Counted from the first letter of the stretch, positions 10,340 through 26,444 are shown. The stretch is DNA of 41,827 nt from Oscillospiraceae bacterium (GCA_031255175.1 JAIRTA010000060.1:1-41827), one strand, 5' to 3'. Notes: generated from the sequence alone by a model not told the origin. A program made the numbers and translations.

Positions 10340-10377
10340 GCTACTATATCTGGCATATACCCACTATATATAGTATG
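10340..10377. promoter_or_regulatory. Paired palindromic sites upstream of rnfC
   Basis: ACTATATATAGT (10363-10374) is a perfect 12-bp palindrome, and CTATATATAGTATG (10364-10377) is identical to 14 bases of the larger palindrome before rnfB. A degenerate copy (TACTATATCTGGCATA, 10342-10357) stands exactly 20 bp upstream in the same phase. The same two-site arrangement is present at 15018-15057. Such AT-rich dyads resemble operators of GntR/YtrA-type regulators, but the protein is unknown. The pair lies about 95 bases upstream of the rnfC -35 element and about 25 bases upstream of the divergent minus-strand promoter. Confidence 0.5.
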
Positions 10378-10470
10378 CCGGGAGCGGCAGCGCGGGAAGA
10401 GCCGGCGGCGAAATCCGGAAATGTTTGAAGCGTAATACTTATTTTTCCAGCGCGGAATCGCCGGAAGGGC

Positions 10471-10499
10471 TTGCCTTTTGGCACGATTTTAAGTATACT
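10471..10499 (+). promoter_or_regulatory. Promoter of the rnf operon
   Basis: TTGCCT (10471-10476), a 17-base spacer and TATACT (10494-10499) give a good vegetative promoter. The transcript would start near 10506 and reach the rnfC ATG after about 60 bases, with CGGAGGA as ribosome site. Confidence 0.75.
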
Positions 10500-10566
10500 G
10501 ATATATTGTGATACCGGCTTCGATACAGCCTTCTTCGAGGGGAGGCAAATTACGGAGGAATGTGCC

Positions 10567-11892
10567 ATGACCTTCCCGTTTCAGGGCGGCGTCCATCCGG
10601 AGGGGCACAAAGACGCCACCCAGCAAAAGCCGATCGAACTCCTGCCGCCCCCGGCTCAGGTTGTGCTGCCCGTCTCTATGCACATCGGCGCGCCCTGTGA
10701 GCCGCTTGTCAAGGTGGGGCAGCATGTGCTACTGGGAGAAAAAATCGCCATGAGCGCGTCTCCGGTGTCCGCGCCCATCCACGCCAGCGTCTCGGGCACG
10801 GTGGCGGCCGTGGAGCCGCGCCCTCACCCCAACGGGGGCCGCGTGCCCGCCATCGTGCTGGAAAACGACGGCGCCGACACCCCGCACCCCGACATCCGCC
10901 CGTTTGGTTCGGCGGAGGCGCTGACGGCTGAAGACCTGATCGCCGTCATTCGCGAGGCCGGGCTGGTGGGGCTGGGCGGCGCGGCCTTCCCCACCCACAC
11001 AAAGATCGCCTCCGGCCTTGGGAAGATAGACACGCTGATCGTAAACGGCGCCGAGTGCGAGCCCTACATCACATCCGACCACCGCGTCATGCTGGAGACG
11101 CCTGAGGAGATTCTGGGAGGGCTGCGGGCCCTGATGAAGATCTACGGGCTGGAGAGCGCCGTGATCGCCGTGGAGACCAACAAGCCGGACGCCGTGGAGA
11201 CACTGCGCCGCACCCTGCCGAAGCGGGGCGGCGGCGTGCGTGTGGCGCCGCTTGCCACCCGCTACCCGCAGGGGGCGGAAAAACAGCTCATCCGCGCCGT
11301 CACGGGCCGGGAGGTGCCGCCGGGGGCACTGCCGGCCGCAGTGGGCGCCGCCGTCTTCAACGTGGACACCGTCGCCTCCATCCACCGCGCCGTCACCGCC
11401 GGGACCCCGCTGCTGCGGCGCGTCGTCACGGTGTCCGGGTCCGCCGTCTCCAACCCGAAAAATCTGAGCGTGCGGCTCGGCACCCCGCTCAGGGCCGTGT
11501 TTGAAGCGACGGGCGGATTTCGGGAACAGCCCTTCAAGATCATCATGGGCGGGCCCATGATGGGCGTGGCCCAGCACAACCTGGACGCGCCGGTCATCAA
11601 GGGCACAAACGCGCTGCTCGCGTTTTCACGCGAGGAGGGCAAGCCCGAAAAAGAACCTGTCTGCATCCGCTGCGGCCGCTGCGTGTCGGCGTGCCCGATG
11701 CGGCTGCTGCCGGTGTATCTCTACCACTACGAACAAAAAAACATGCTGGCGGAATGCGAACGGATGCGGATAAGCGACTGCATTGAGTGCGGAAGCTGCG
11801 CCTACATCTGCCCCGGGCGGCTGCATCTGGTCCACTCCTTCCGCACGGCCAAGCAAAAACTCCGGGAAGCGCAAAAGAGAGGGGGGAACTGA
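10567..11892 (+). CDS. rnfC: Rnf complex subunit RnfC (NADH and Fe-S subunit)
   Basis: Peripheral subunit of the ferredoxin:NAD+ oxidoreductase that couples electron flow to Na+ or H+ export; it carries the NADH/FMN site. The 441-residue protein starts at the ATG at 10567 with CGGAGGA upstream and the family's GGVHPEGHK signature. A nucleotide-binding segment GLGGAAFPTHTKI and NGAECEPYITSDHRVM follow in the SLBB-containing core. Two [4Fe-4S] motifs end the protein: C366-x2-C369-x2-C372-x3-C376 (CIRCGRCVSACPMRL) and C405-x2-C408-x2-C411-x3-C415 (CIECGSCAYICPGRL). It is the first gene of rnfCDGEAB, the usual clostridial order; rnfD begins five bases after its stop. Confidence 0.96.
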   Translation: MTFPFQGGVHPEGHKDATQQKPIELLPPPAQVVLPVSMHIGAPCEPLVKVGQHVLLGEKIAMSASPVSAPIHASVSGTVAAVEPRPHPNGGRVPAIVLENDGADTPHPDIRPFGSAEALTAEDLIAVIREAGLVGLGGAAFPTHTKIASGLGKIDTLIVNGAECEPYITSDHRVMLETPEEILGGLRALMKIYGLESAVIAVETNKPDAVETLRRTLPKRGGGVRVAPLATRYPQGAEKQLIRAVTGREVPPGALPAAVGAAVFNVDTVASIHRAVTAGTPLLRRVVTVSGSAVSNPKNLSVRLGTPLRAVFEATGGFREQPFKIIMGGPMMGVAQHNLDAPVIKGTNALLAFSREEGKPEKEPVCIRCGRCVSACPMRLLPVYLYHYEQKNMLAECERMRISDCIECGSCAYICPGRLHLVHSFRTAKQKLREAQKRGGN

Positions 11893-11897
11893 CCAAT

Positions 11898-12914
11898 ATG
11901 CCCGATACCCGTCTTGTCGTCTCCTCCTCCCCCCACATCCGGGCCGAGGAGGACACCCATTCGATCATGTTGGATGTCTGCATCGCCCTTGCCTTTCCGC
12001 TGGTGATCGCCGTCTATTTTTTCGGGCTGCGCGCGCTGACGGTCACCGCCGTGAGCGTGGCGGCCTGTGTGTTCTTTGAGTGGGCCTACCGCAAACTGCT
12101 CAAAAAGCCCTCGTCGGTGCGGGATCTCTCGGCCGTGGTCACGGGGCTGCTGCTGTCGTTCAATCTGCCGGTGTCCGTTCCGTACTGGCTTCCGGTGGTG
12201 GGCGCGTTTGTCGCCGTCGTCGTCGTCAAGCAGCTCTACGGAGGGATTGGTAAAATTTTCCTAAACCCCGCGCTGGCGGCCCGCGTGTTCCTCTTCTCCT
12301 TCCCCGTGTGGATGACCAGCTTCCCCAAGCCGCAGCCGGGCCAGTGGAACGCGCTGCCGCTGTGGGGCGCGGTGGACGCCGTGTCCGCCGCCACGCCGCT
12401 GTCCTTTTTGAAGCACGGCGCCCTGCCCGCCGACACATACAATTTGCAGGACCTGGTGCTGGGGCAGATACCCGGCAGTCTGGGTGAGGTGTCGGCCCTG
12501 ATGCTGCTGCTTGGCGGGGTGTATCTTGTCGTGCGCCGCGTGATCACGCCGCGCATCCCGGTCGCGTACCTTGGCACGGTGGCGGCACTCACCTTCCTGT
12601 TTCCGAAGGGGAACGTGGCGCTGGACTGGATGCTCTACGAGGTGCTCTCCGGCGGGCTCGTCCTCGGGGCCGTCTTCATGGCCACCGACTACGCCACGTC
12701 GCCCGTGACCAAGCGCGGCCAGTGGATCTTCGGCGTTGGCTGCGGCCTGCTCACGGTCTTCATTCGCTACTTCGGCGCCTACCCGGAGGGGGTCTCTTAC
12801 GCGATTCTCGTGATGAACGCCTGCGTGTGGCTGATCGATAAGATCTCCCTGCCCCGCCGGTTCGGGATCCCGCGTCTGGCGCGCTTCATCCGGAAGGGGG
12901 GTGGCAAGGCGTGA
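11898..12914 (+). CDS. rnfD: Rnf complex membrane subunit RnfD
   Basis: Integral membrane subunit that carries covalently bound FMN and forms part of the ion-translocating core. It has 338 residues from the ATG at 11898, with a G-rich ribosome site overlapping the rnfC stop region. The start MPDTRLVVSSSPHIRAEEDT matches the family (SSSPH). Around nine hydrophobic segments follow. The flavinylation site is VSAATPL, with T166 as the expected FMN-linked threonine. It overlaps rnfG by four bases (GTGA), so the two are translationally coupled. Confidence 0.95.
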   Translation: MPDTRLVVSSSPHIRAEEDTHSIMLDVCIALAFPLVIAVYFFGLRALTVTAVSVAACVFFEWAYRKLLKKPSSVRDLSAVVTGLLLSFNLPVSVPYWLPVVGAFVAVVVVKQLYGGIGKIFLNPALAARVFLFSFPVWMTSFPKPQPGQWNALPLWGAVDAVSAATPLSFLKHGALPADTYNLQDLVLGQIPGSLGEVSALMLLLGGVYLVVRRVITPRIPVAYLGTVAALTFLFPKGNVALDWMLYEVLSGGLVLGAVFMATDYATSPVTKRGQWIFGVGCGLLTVFIRYFGAYPEGVSYAILVMNACVWLIDKISLPRRFGIPRLARFIRKGGGKA

Positions 12915-13645
12915 GCGAACGGAAACGCAACGCCCCGCGTCCGGCCTCCAAATCGCCGCAGTCCAAGACGCCGGACGCAAAGGCGTCCGACGCAAAGACT
13001 CTGAAGACAAACACTTCGAAACCGGAGACGCCAAAAACAAAGACGCCGGACGCAACGGCGACCGACGCCGCGAACCGGCGTGCCAAGCGTCCGCTGTCCG
13101 CCGCCCATCCGGTTCTCTACATGGTGATCATGCTGACGTCGCTGACCGCCGTGCTCGCGTTCCTGCTCGGCTTTGTCAACGGGATCACGGCGCCCATCAT
13201 CGAGCGACTCCGGCAGGAGGCGCTGGTGGCGTCCGTGACGGAGGTGCTGCCGGAGACGGTGGGAGAACCTGAGATCGTGGAGGGCACCTGGACCGCTCCG
13301 GTGCAGACGGTGCGCCGCGCCTACGACGGCGCGCGCAACCTCATCGGCTACGCGGTCGAGGTCGCGCCCGGCGGCTTTGGCGGGCCCATCACCACCGTGG
13401 TGGGCGTCAACCCCGACGGGACGATCACAGGCGTGCGGATCATCGATATGAAGGAGACGCCGAACATCGGCACCAAGGCCCAGGAGCCCGCGTTTTTAGA
13501 CCAGTTCGCCGGCAAGGCCCCCGGGTTTGCCCTGGGAGCGGGGGCGAGCGACGTCCACGCCATCTCGGGCGCGACCGTCTCCTCCACCGCCGTGTACAAC
13601 GGGGTCGCGGCGGCGTCCGCCGCCGTGCTGGCCCTCGCGCAATAA
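12911..13645 (+). CDS. rnfG: Rnf complex subunit RnfG with long low-complexity N-terminus
   Basis: Membrane-anchored flavoprotein subunit of Rnf, 244 residues, GTG start overlapping the rnfD stop. The FMN-binding domain holds HAISGATVSST with T222 as the flavinylation threonine, and IIDMKETPNIGTKA is typical of the family. One helix (VLYMVIMLTSLTAVLAFLLG) begins near residue 68. Unusually, about 65 residues precede it, made of Lys, Pro, Thr, Ala and Asp with recurring TPDA units; the usual RnfG begins almost directly with the helix. Two 27-bp DNA copies encode part of it (12967-12993 and 13042-13068, 25 of 27 identical). A frame-open start closer to the helix is not obvious, and the GTGA overlap supports the long form. 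The tail should be cytoplasmic. Confidence 0.92.
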   Translation: MSERKRNAPRPASKSPQSKTPDAKASDAKTLKTNTSKPETPKTKTPDATATDAANRRAKRPLSAAHPVLYMVIMLTSLTAVLAFLLGFVNGITAPIIERLRQEALVASVTEVLPETVGEPEIVEGTWTAPVQTVRRAYDGARNLIGYAVEVAPGGFGGPITTVVGVNPDGTITGVRIIDMKETPNIGTKAQEPAFLDQFAGKAPGFALGAGASDVHAISGATVSSTAVYNGVAAASAAVLALAQ

Positions 13646-13665
13646 AAAGCAGGCAATAAAAAGCA
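13639..13665 (+). repeat. Tandem 13-bp repeat over the rnfG stop, in an AT-rich spacer
   Basis: GCAATAAAAAGCA occurs at 13639-13651 and 13653-13665; the first copy contains the rnfG stop codon. A second degenerate repeat (ATCTCTCAAT, ATCTCAACAT, ATCTCAACTG) follows at about 13701-13730. The 102-base spacer before rnfE is far more AT-rich than the flanking genes. No terminator or promoter is clear in it. Confidence 0.75.
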
Positions 13666-13747
13666 ATTAAACATCAATATGAAGAAAATCGACATGATTG
13701 ATCTCTCAATATCTCAACATATCTCAACTGCGAAAGGGGGGAGCGCG

Positions 13748-14356
13748 ATGAACCAGACGTTGCGGCAGTTCAAAAACGGCCTGTTGGACCAAAACCCCAC
13801 GCTGGTGCTGCTGCTCGGCATGTGCCCGACTATGGCCATCTCCACGTCCCTGGCCAACGGACTGGGCATGGGCATGTGCGCCACTCTCGTGCTCATCTGT
13901 TCCAATTCCGCGATCTCCCTGATGCGAAAGCTCATCCCGGAGAAGATCCGCATCGCCGCCTACGTCGTGATCATCGCCGGGTTCGTCACGCTGGTCGACA
14001 TGCTGCTGGGGGCCTTCCTGCCCGCGCTGTCGCAAAGTTTGGGGCTGTTTATCCCGCTCATCGTCGTAAACTGCATCATATTGGCGCGGGCGGAGGCATA
14101 CGCCTCCAAAAACGGCGTCGTCCGGTCGGCGCTCGACGGGCTCACAATGGGCCTCGGGTTTACGGCGGCGCTCTCCGTCGTGTCCGTCATTCGCGAGATC
14201 CTCGGGAGCGGCACGCTGCTGGGGCAGCGCGTGCTGCCCGACTCGTTCCCCGGTGTGCTGCTTCTCGTGCTGCCCACCGGCGGGTTTTTGACGCTGGGTT
14301 TTGTCATCGCGGCCGCGCAGAAGCTGATGGCCGGCCGGAAGGGGGGGAAGTCCTAA
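13748..14356 (+). CDS. rnfE: Rnf complex membrane subunit RnfE
   Basis: One of the two homologous membrane subunits (RnfE and RnfA) that form the core through which electrons pass via a membrane [2Fe-2S] cluster and ions are moved. It has 202 residues from the ATG at 13748, with AAAGGGGGGA as ribosome site; an upstream in-frame ATG at 13679 has none. Family features are FKNGLLDQNPTLVLLLGMCP near the N-terminus, with the cluster cysteine in GMCP, and VNCIILARAEAYASKNG in the second half with the second conserved cysteine. About six helices are predicted. It is separated from rnfG by an unusual AT-rich repeat spacer but clearly belongs to the same operon. Confidence 0.96.
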   Translation: MNQTLRQFKNGLLDQNPTLVLLLGMCPTMAISTSLANGLGMGMCATLVLICSNSAISLMRKLIPEKIRIAAYVVIIAGFVTLVDMLLGAFLPALSQSLGLFIPLIVVNCIILARAEAYASKNGVVRSALDGLTMGLGFTAALSVVSVIREILGSGTLLGQRVLPDSFPGVLLLVLPTGGFLTLGFVIAAAQKLMAGRKGGKS

Positions 14357-14383
14357 GGGGGAACCTCCCGCGGGACGTGTGCT

Positions 14384-14974
14384 ATGGATCTCACGCGGCT
14401 GCTCTCCATCGCGCTGGGCGCGATTCTCATTGAAAACTTTGTGCTCGTGAAATTTTTGGGCATCTGCCCCTTCCTCGGCGTCTCAAAAAAGATGGACACG
14501 GCGCTGGGGATGAGCATGGCCGTTGTCTTTGTCATGGGCGCGGCGTCGGCGGCCACCTGGTGCGTCAACACCTGGCTGCTGACCCCGCTCTCGCTCGGTT
14601 ATATGCGCACGGTGGCCTTCATCCTTGTCATCGCGGCGCTTGTGCAGCTCGTCGAGATGTTTTTGCAAAAGGCGGCGCCGGCGCTTTACAGCGCGCTGGG
14701 GATCTATCTGCCGCTCATCACGACAAACTGCGCCGTGCTCGGCGTCGCCATCTTAAACGTGGACAACTCGTATTCGTTTCTCGAGAGCGTCGTCTACGGC
14801 GTGACGGCGGCGCTGGGGTTCGCGCTGGCGATCCTGCTGTTTGCCAGCATCCGGGAGCGGCTGACGTTCGCGGACTACCCCGCCCCGTTCGAGGGCTTCC
14901 CCATCGCGCTCATCACCGCCGGCCTTCTCGCAATGGCGTTCATGGGCTTCAGCGGGCTCAAAGTGTTCCCGTAA
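14384..14974 (+). CDS. rnfA: Rnf complex membrane subunit RnfA
   Basis: Membrane subunit paired with RnfE, 196 residues, six predicted helices. Family signatures are [20 protein letters not shown] (cluster cysteine in GICPF), [16 protein letters not shown] (second conserved cysteine), and [26 protein letters not shown] at the end. The ribosome site is weak and embedded in GC-rich sequence 27 bases after rnfE, so coupling to rnfE is possible. rnfB follows after a 127-base gap that holds a conspicuous palindrome pair. Confidence 0.96.
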   Translation: MDLTRLLSIALGAILIENFVLVKFLGICPFLGVSKKMDTALGMSMAVVFVMGAASAATWCVNTWLLTPLSLGYMRTVAFILVIAALVQLVEMFLQKAAPALYSALGIYLPLITTNCAVLGVAILNVDNSYSFLESVVYGVTAALGFALAILLFASIRERLTFADYPAPFEGFPIALITAGLLAMAFMGFSGLKVFP

Positions 14975-15017
14975 CACGGCGCCGGAGGCCGTGTGAAAAC
15001 CGGAAAATTCCCACCCG

Positions 15018-15057
15018 CACATACTATATATAGTATGTGTATACAACATATAGTATA
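15018..15057. promoter_or_regulatory. Paired palindromic sites upstream of rnfB
   Basis: 15018-15039 is a perfect 22-bp palindrome centred on ACTATATATAGT. A weaker copy (ATACAACATATAGTAT, 15041-15056) follows exactly 20 bp later, two helical turns. Fourteen bases of the first copy are identical to the site upstream of rnfC (10364-10377), where a degenerate partner also stands at 20 bp. A shared regulator binding as a dimer pair is the simplest reading. A possible weak promoter (TTCCCA 15008-15013, 17 bases, TAGTAT 15031-15036) would overlap the first palindrome. Confidence 0.55.
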
Positions 15058-15064
15058 TACCGCG

Positions 15065-15086
15065 ATTTTGCATTCATTTTGCATTC
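15065..15086 (+). repeat. Tandem 11-bp repeat in the rnfB leader
   Basis: ATTTTGCATTC is repeated exactly and without gap at 15065-15075 and 15076-15086, directly before the AAAGG ribosome site of rnfB. It could be a small slippage duplication or part of a regulatory leader. Confidence 0.8.
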
Positions 15087-15101
15087 AAAGGTGTGGCTGC
15101 T

Positions 15102-15932
15102 ATGACGATCAATGTGTTGTTTGCCGTGTTGGTGCTGGGCGGGCTCGGAGGCGTGCTGGCGCTGGTGCTGGGCGGCGCGTCCCAGGTGCTGGCCGTCGAA
15201 AAAGACGAGCGGTTGGGCGATGTGCTGGCGGCGCTGCCGGGCGCGAACTGCGGCGGCTGCGGCTACGCCGGCTGCGCGGCGCTCGCGGAGGCGCTGGTGG
15301 CCGGGCAGGCCGACATCAACGCCTGCCCGGTGGGCGGGGAGGCGACGGCCGAGACGCTGGCGGCGCTCCTCGGCGTGGAACGCAAAAAAAACACCCGCCT
15401 AACGGCGCTGGTGCGCTGTTCCGGCGGCGTGCGCGCCCGGCGGAAGTTCGACTACGTGGGGCTGCCCGACTGCGTGGCCGCCATGCGGCTCGGCGAGGGC
15501 GGGCCGCTTGAGTGCCCGCACGGCTGCATCGGCCTCGGGAGCTGCGTGGCCGCCTGCCCCTTCGGCGCGATCTCGGTCCGCGAAGACGTGGCCGTGGTCG
15601 ACCACGAGCGCTGCACGGGCTGCCTGACCTGCGCGCGGACCTGCCCCAAGTCTCTCATCATCCCCGTTCCCTACTACGCCGACATCGTGGTGGCCTGCTC
15701 CTCCCACGAGCGGGGCGGCGTGCTGCGCAAGGTGTGCGACATCGGCTGCCTCGGCTGCCGCATCTGCGAGAAGATCTGTAAGCACGGCGCCATCACCATC
15801 ACCGACAGCCTCGCCTCCATCGACTACGAAAAGTGCGTGAGCTGCGGCGACTGCGCCGAAAAGTGCCCCCGCCATCTGATCGTCGACACCAACCTGGACC
15901 GCGGCCCCCGCCTCCTCTCGGAGACCGACTGA
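15102..15932 (+). CDS. rnfB: Rnf complex ferredoxin-like subunit RnfB
   Basis: Entry point for electrons from reduced ferredoxin into Rnf; a membrane-anchored iron-sulfur protein of 276 residues. The ATG at 15102 is chosen because AAAGG lies ten bases before it; a GTG at 15093 is too close. A single N-terminal helix (INVLFAVLVLGGLGGVLALV) is followed by the Fes domain with C50, C53, C58 and C75 (NCGGCGYAGC), then four ferredoxin-type motifs: CIGLGSCVAACPFGAI, CTGCLTCARTCPKSL, CLGCRICEKICKHGAI and CVSCGDCAEKCPRHLI. At least five [4Fe-4S] clusters are therefore expected. It is the last gene of rnfCDGEAB, but the palindromes upstream suggest extra control at this point. Confidence 0.96.
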   Translation: MTINVLFAVLVLGGLGGVLALVLGGASQVLAVEKDERLGDVLAALPGANCGGCGYAGCAALAEALVAGQADINACPVGGEATAETLAALLGVERKKNTRLTALVRCSGGVRARRKFDYVGLPDCVAAMRLGEGGPLECPHGCIGLGSCVAACPFGAISVREDVAVVDHERCTGCLTCARTCPKSLIIPVPYYADIVVACSSHERGGVLRKVCDIGCLGCRICEKICKHGAITITDSLASIDYEKCVSCGDCAEKCPRHLIVDTNLDRGPRLLSETD

Positions 15933-16081
15933 CGGGGGAGACCGGCGGACGGCGATCGGCCGGCGGAAACCGGCTGGCGGAGCCCCCAAGACGCCCCCGC
16001 GCGGCGGGATGAGACAGGAAACCCCACATGTCCGGCGGGGCTGTTATGGATAATTTTTCCATCTCTCTTTGGAAAAAGGGC

Positions 16082-16110
16082 TTGTATCCCCGCGTCGGAT
16101 AGTGTATAAT
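16082..16110 (+). promoter_or_regulatory. Promoter of gap
   Basis: TTGTAT (16082-16087), a 17-base spacer and TATAAT (16105-16110) form a strong vegetative promoter. The leader to the gap ATG is about 90 bases and ends in AAAGGAGG. The 276-base gap between rnfB and gap shows no clear intrinsic terminator; a weak A/T stem (TTTTTCCA / TGGAAAAA) stands near 16054-16076. Confidence 0.85.
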
Positions 16111-16184
16111 AATCCCGTATTTTGTGAAACAGGCCCCTCATCACTTCTGCCGGACGCAATGCAGACGGATTTTTCGGCAGATGA

Positions 16185-17222
<1,038 letters not shown>

Positions 17223-17240
17223 GCAAACACGTTGAACTTT

Positions 17241-17285
17241 ACAACCCCCAGCCTCTCTCCGTCACCGGAAGAGGCTGGGGGTTGT
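17241..17285 (+). terminator. Terminator of gap
   Basis: Arms 17241-17256 (ACAACCCCCAGCCTCT) and 17270-17285 are exact reverse complements around a 13-base loop. No long U-tract follows, but the 16-bp GC-rich stem 18 bases after the gap stop makes a terminator likely. Further stems follow (GCGCCCC/GGGGCGC near 17306-17321, and a 10-bp stem at 17347-17372). Confidence 0.8.
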
Positions 17286-17402
17286 CGATGCCGTGACGCC
17301 GGACGGCGCCCCGCGGGGGCGCGTTATGTAAATATTTTGTGAACAATGCGCCTTTGACCGGCCAAAGGCGCAAAAAAGATGCAAAAACAACAATCACACC
17401 CC

Positions 17403-17431
17403 TTGACAGCCTGTTGGGGGTGTGATATAAT
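17403..17431 (+). promoter_or_regulatory. Consensus promoter of rpoB-rpoC
   Basis: TTGACA (17403-17408), exactly 17 bases, then TATAAT (17426-17431): both hexamers match the sigma-A consensus fully. The start near 17438 leaves a long leader of about 195 bases before rpoB, in which no known leader motif was recognised. The 411-base gap 17223-17633 holds the gap terminator, extra stems, this promoter and the leader. Confidence 0.93.
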
Positions 17432-17633
17432 TTTAACTCCATGTTGTGATAAAAACGCACTTTACTCCGATTATGGTTTCATCATAGCACACCTTGTCGC
17501 AAAGCACAAGAGCGGGACGGGTAAAAACATCAACGCCGCCGTGTGTGTCGCGTCGGGACGGCCGGTAAAACGGCGAAAAACGAACCAAACGAACGATGGA
17601 TGAACCGCAGGGCGGTACTTGGGAGGGATGCAT

Positions 17634-21332
<3,699 letters not shown>

Positions 21333-21347
21333 AGAAAGGATGTTCGC

Positions 21348-24902
<3,555 letters not shown>

Positions 24903-24906
24903 CGCC

Positions 24907-24995
24907 GCGCGGACACGCGGCGCGGCCCCCAATTGTCATCTGATAACTGCCGGCCGCCCATCGTCGGGGGACGCCCGCGCGGATACGCGGCGCGG
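24907..24995 (+). repeat. Two near-identical GC-rich hairpin units after rpoC
   Basis: A 19-base unit occurs at 24907-24925 and 24977-24995 with one base difference (GCGCGGACACGCGGCGCGG and the same with GGATAC). Each can fold back on itself (CGCGG or CCGCG arms). No U-tract follows either copy. The first stands directly after the rpoC stop, so it may weaken read-through toward the downstream promoter. The segment between contains CAATTGTCA, also found in the rpsG-fusA spacer. Confidence 0.7.
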
Positions 24996-24998
24996 CGC

Positions 24999-25027
24999 TT
25001 GACGAACGCGCGGAAATATGCTAATAT
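24999..25027 (+). promoter_or_regulatory. Promoter before the L7Ae-rpsL-rpsG-fusA genes
   Basis: TTGACG (24999-25004), a 17-base spacer and TAATAT (25022-25027) give a strong internal promoter. It allows the ribosomal-protein genes to be made in excess over rpoBC. Confidence 0.8.
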
Positions 25028-25081
25028 TATTACTTGCGCGACCCGATATCCGCGGGCGGACATTTTGGAGGTGTGCTGTCG

Positions 25082-25327
25082 TTGCTGGAGGAACTCAAAA
25101 CCGCGCCGAAAAAGACAGTGGGCCTCAAACAGACGCGCAAGGCGCTGGTAGACGGCGCGGCCGCATCTGTGTTTGTGGCCCGTGACGCCGAGGCGCGCGT
25201 CAGGCAGCCGGTGCTCGCCCTGTGCGAAGAGACGGGCGTTCCCGTTTTTTGGGCGGACACAATGCTGGAACTCGGCCGCGTCTGCGGGATCGAAGTGGGC
25301 GCCGCCGTGGCGGCTGTCCTGCGTTAG
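25082..25327 (+). CDS. rplGB: L7Ae-family RNA-binding protein (YbxF-like)
   Basis: Small kink-turn RNA-binding protein related to archaeal L7Ae and to Bacillus YbxF, which sits at this same place just before rpsL. It has 81 residues if started at the TTG at 25082, ten bases after TGGAGG at 25066-25071; a GTG at 25073 is too close to that site, and longer starts lack one. Family motifs are [21 protein letters not shown] and the strongly conserved [16 protein letters not shown]. Its exact role is not settled in this family; k-turn binding in rRNA or in leaders is established for YbxF. The promoter at 24999 drives it. Confidence 0.9.
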   Translation: MLEELKTAPKKTVGLKQTRKALVDGAAASVFVARDAEARVRQPVLALCEETGVPVFWADTMLELGRVCGIEVGAAVAAVLR

Positions 25328-25419
25328 CTGCGTTTTGCGGAATATACCATGTATGTTCCGGAAACAATACAGGGCCGGACAAGGCCCGGACAAAACCGAC
25401 AGAAAGGAGGAGAACATCC

Positions 25420-25854
25420 TTGCCGACCTTTAATCAGCTCGTGCACCACGGACGGGAGAAGGTGACGTACAAGTCGACGGCCCCCGCGCTGCAAAAAGGG
25501 CTCAACACCCTCAAACGGCGCCAGACCGACATCTCCAGCCCGCAGAAGCGCGGCGTGTGCACCGCGGTGAGAACGGCGACGCCCAAGAAACCGAATTCGG
25601 CGCTGCGCAAGATCGCCCGTGTGCGCCTGTCGAACGGCATCGAGGTCACGGCGTATATCCCCGGCGTGGGGCACAACCTGCAAGAGCACAGCGTGGTCAT
25701 GATCCGCGGCGGCCGCGTGAAAGACATCCCGGGCGTGCGCTACCATCTGATCCGCGGCACGCTGGACACCCAGGGCGTGAGCGGACGCCGCCAGTCCCGG
25801 TCCAAGTACGGCGCCAAGCGCCCGAAGCCCGGCGCGGCCAGCGGCAAGAAGTAA
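25420..25854 (+). CDS. rpsL: 30S ribosomal protein S12
   Basis: Decoding-centre protein of the small ribosomal subunit, 144 residues from a TTG start at 25420 with AAAGGAGG at 25403-25410. The N-terminus [15 protein letters not shown] matches S12, and the frame upstream overlaps the L7Ae gene, so the TTG is the natural start. Conserved segments are [32 protein letters not shown] (the loop holding the streptomycin-related lysine, here the wild-type KKPNS form), [15 protein letters not shown] and [19 protein letters not shown] basic tail ends in GAASGKK. It is the first gene of the classical str operon. Confidence 0.97.
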   Translation: MPTFNQLVHHGREKVTYKSTAPALQKGLNTLKRRQTDISSPQKRGVCTAVRTATPKKPNSALRKIARVRLSNGIEVTAYIPGVGHNLQEHSVVMIRGGRVKDIPGVRYHLIRGTLDTQGVSGRRQSRSKYGAKRPKPGAASGKK

Positions 25855-25883
25855 TCGAAACAACAGGGACTGTTTTTGTCCCG

Positions 25884-25896
25884 TTACCCATAAATG
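25884..25896 (+). repeat. Spacer repeat TTACCCATAAATG, copy 1 (before rpsG)
   Basis: The 13-mer at 25884-25896 recurs exactly at 28714-28726 before tuf. Here it sits inside a stem-loop (CCCGTT 25880-25885 pairing with AACGGG) right after another short stem (GGGAC/GTCCC). Function unknown. Confidence 0.6.
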
Positions 25897-25973
25897 CGGC
25901 AACGGGGCACAAACGGGAGCGGGCATGCTTTCGAGTACCTATGAAATTCATTGTTGTGAAGGAGGGAAGCTGA

Positions 25974-26444
25974 GTGCCCAGAAGAGGATTCGTACCCAGG
26001 CGGGACGTCCTGCCTGATCCGCTGTACAACTCCAAGCTCGTCACCAAACTGATCAACGGCATCATGTTGGACGGCAAGAAGGGTGTGGCCCAAAAGGTCG
26101 TGTACGGCGCCTTTGACATCATCAAAACCAAAACAGGCAAAGAACCGCTTGAGGTCTTCACCAAGGCGTTGGAAAACATCATGCCGACGCTGGAGGTCAA
26201 GGCCCGCCGCGTGGGCGGCGCCACCTACCAGGTGCCGCTGGAAGTCCGGCCCGAACGCCGGCAGACTTTGGGGCTGCGCTGGCTTGTGACGTACGCGCGC
26301 AACCGCGGGGAAAAGACCATGCGGGAACGGCTGGCGGGCGAGCTCATGGATGCCGCCAACAGCCTCGGCAACGCCGTCAAAAAGCGTGAAGACACGCACA
26401 AGATGGCCGACGCAAACAAGGCCTTCGCCCACTATCGCTGGTAA
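25974..26444 (+). CDS. rpsG: 30S ribosomal protein S7
   Basis: Primary binder of the 16S rRNA 3' domain that starts assembly of the small-subunit head. It has 156 residues, with a GTG start at 25974 behind AAGGAGGG. The N-terminus [20 protein letters not shown] and the segments [39 protein letters not shown] and [20 protein letters not shown] identify S7; the tail [20 protein letters not shown] is typical. It is 119 bases downstream of rpsL across a repeat-containing spacer; fusA follows after 122 bases. Confidence 0.97.
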   Translation: MPRRGFVPRRDVLPDPLYNSKLVTKLINGIMLDGKKGVAQKVVYGAFDIIKTKTGKEPLEVFTKALENIMPTLEVKARRVGGATYQVPLEVRPERRQTLGLRWLVTYARNRGEKTMRERLAGELMDAANSLGNAVKKREDTHKMADANKAFAHYRW

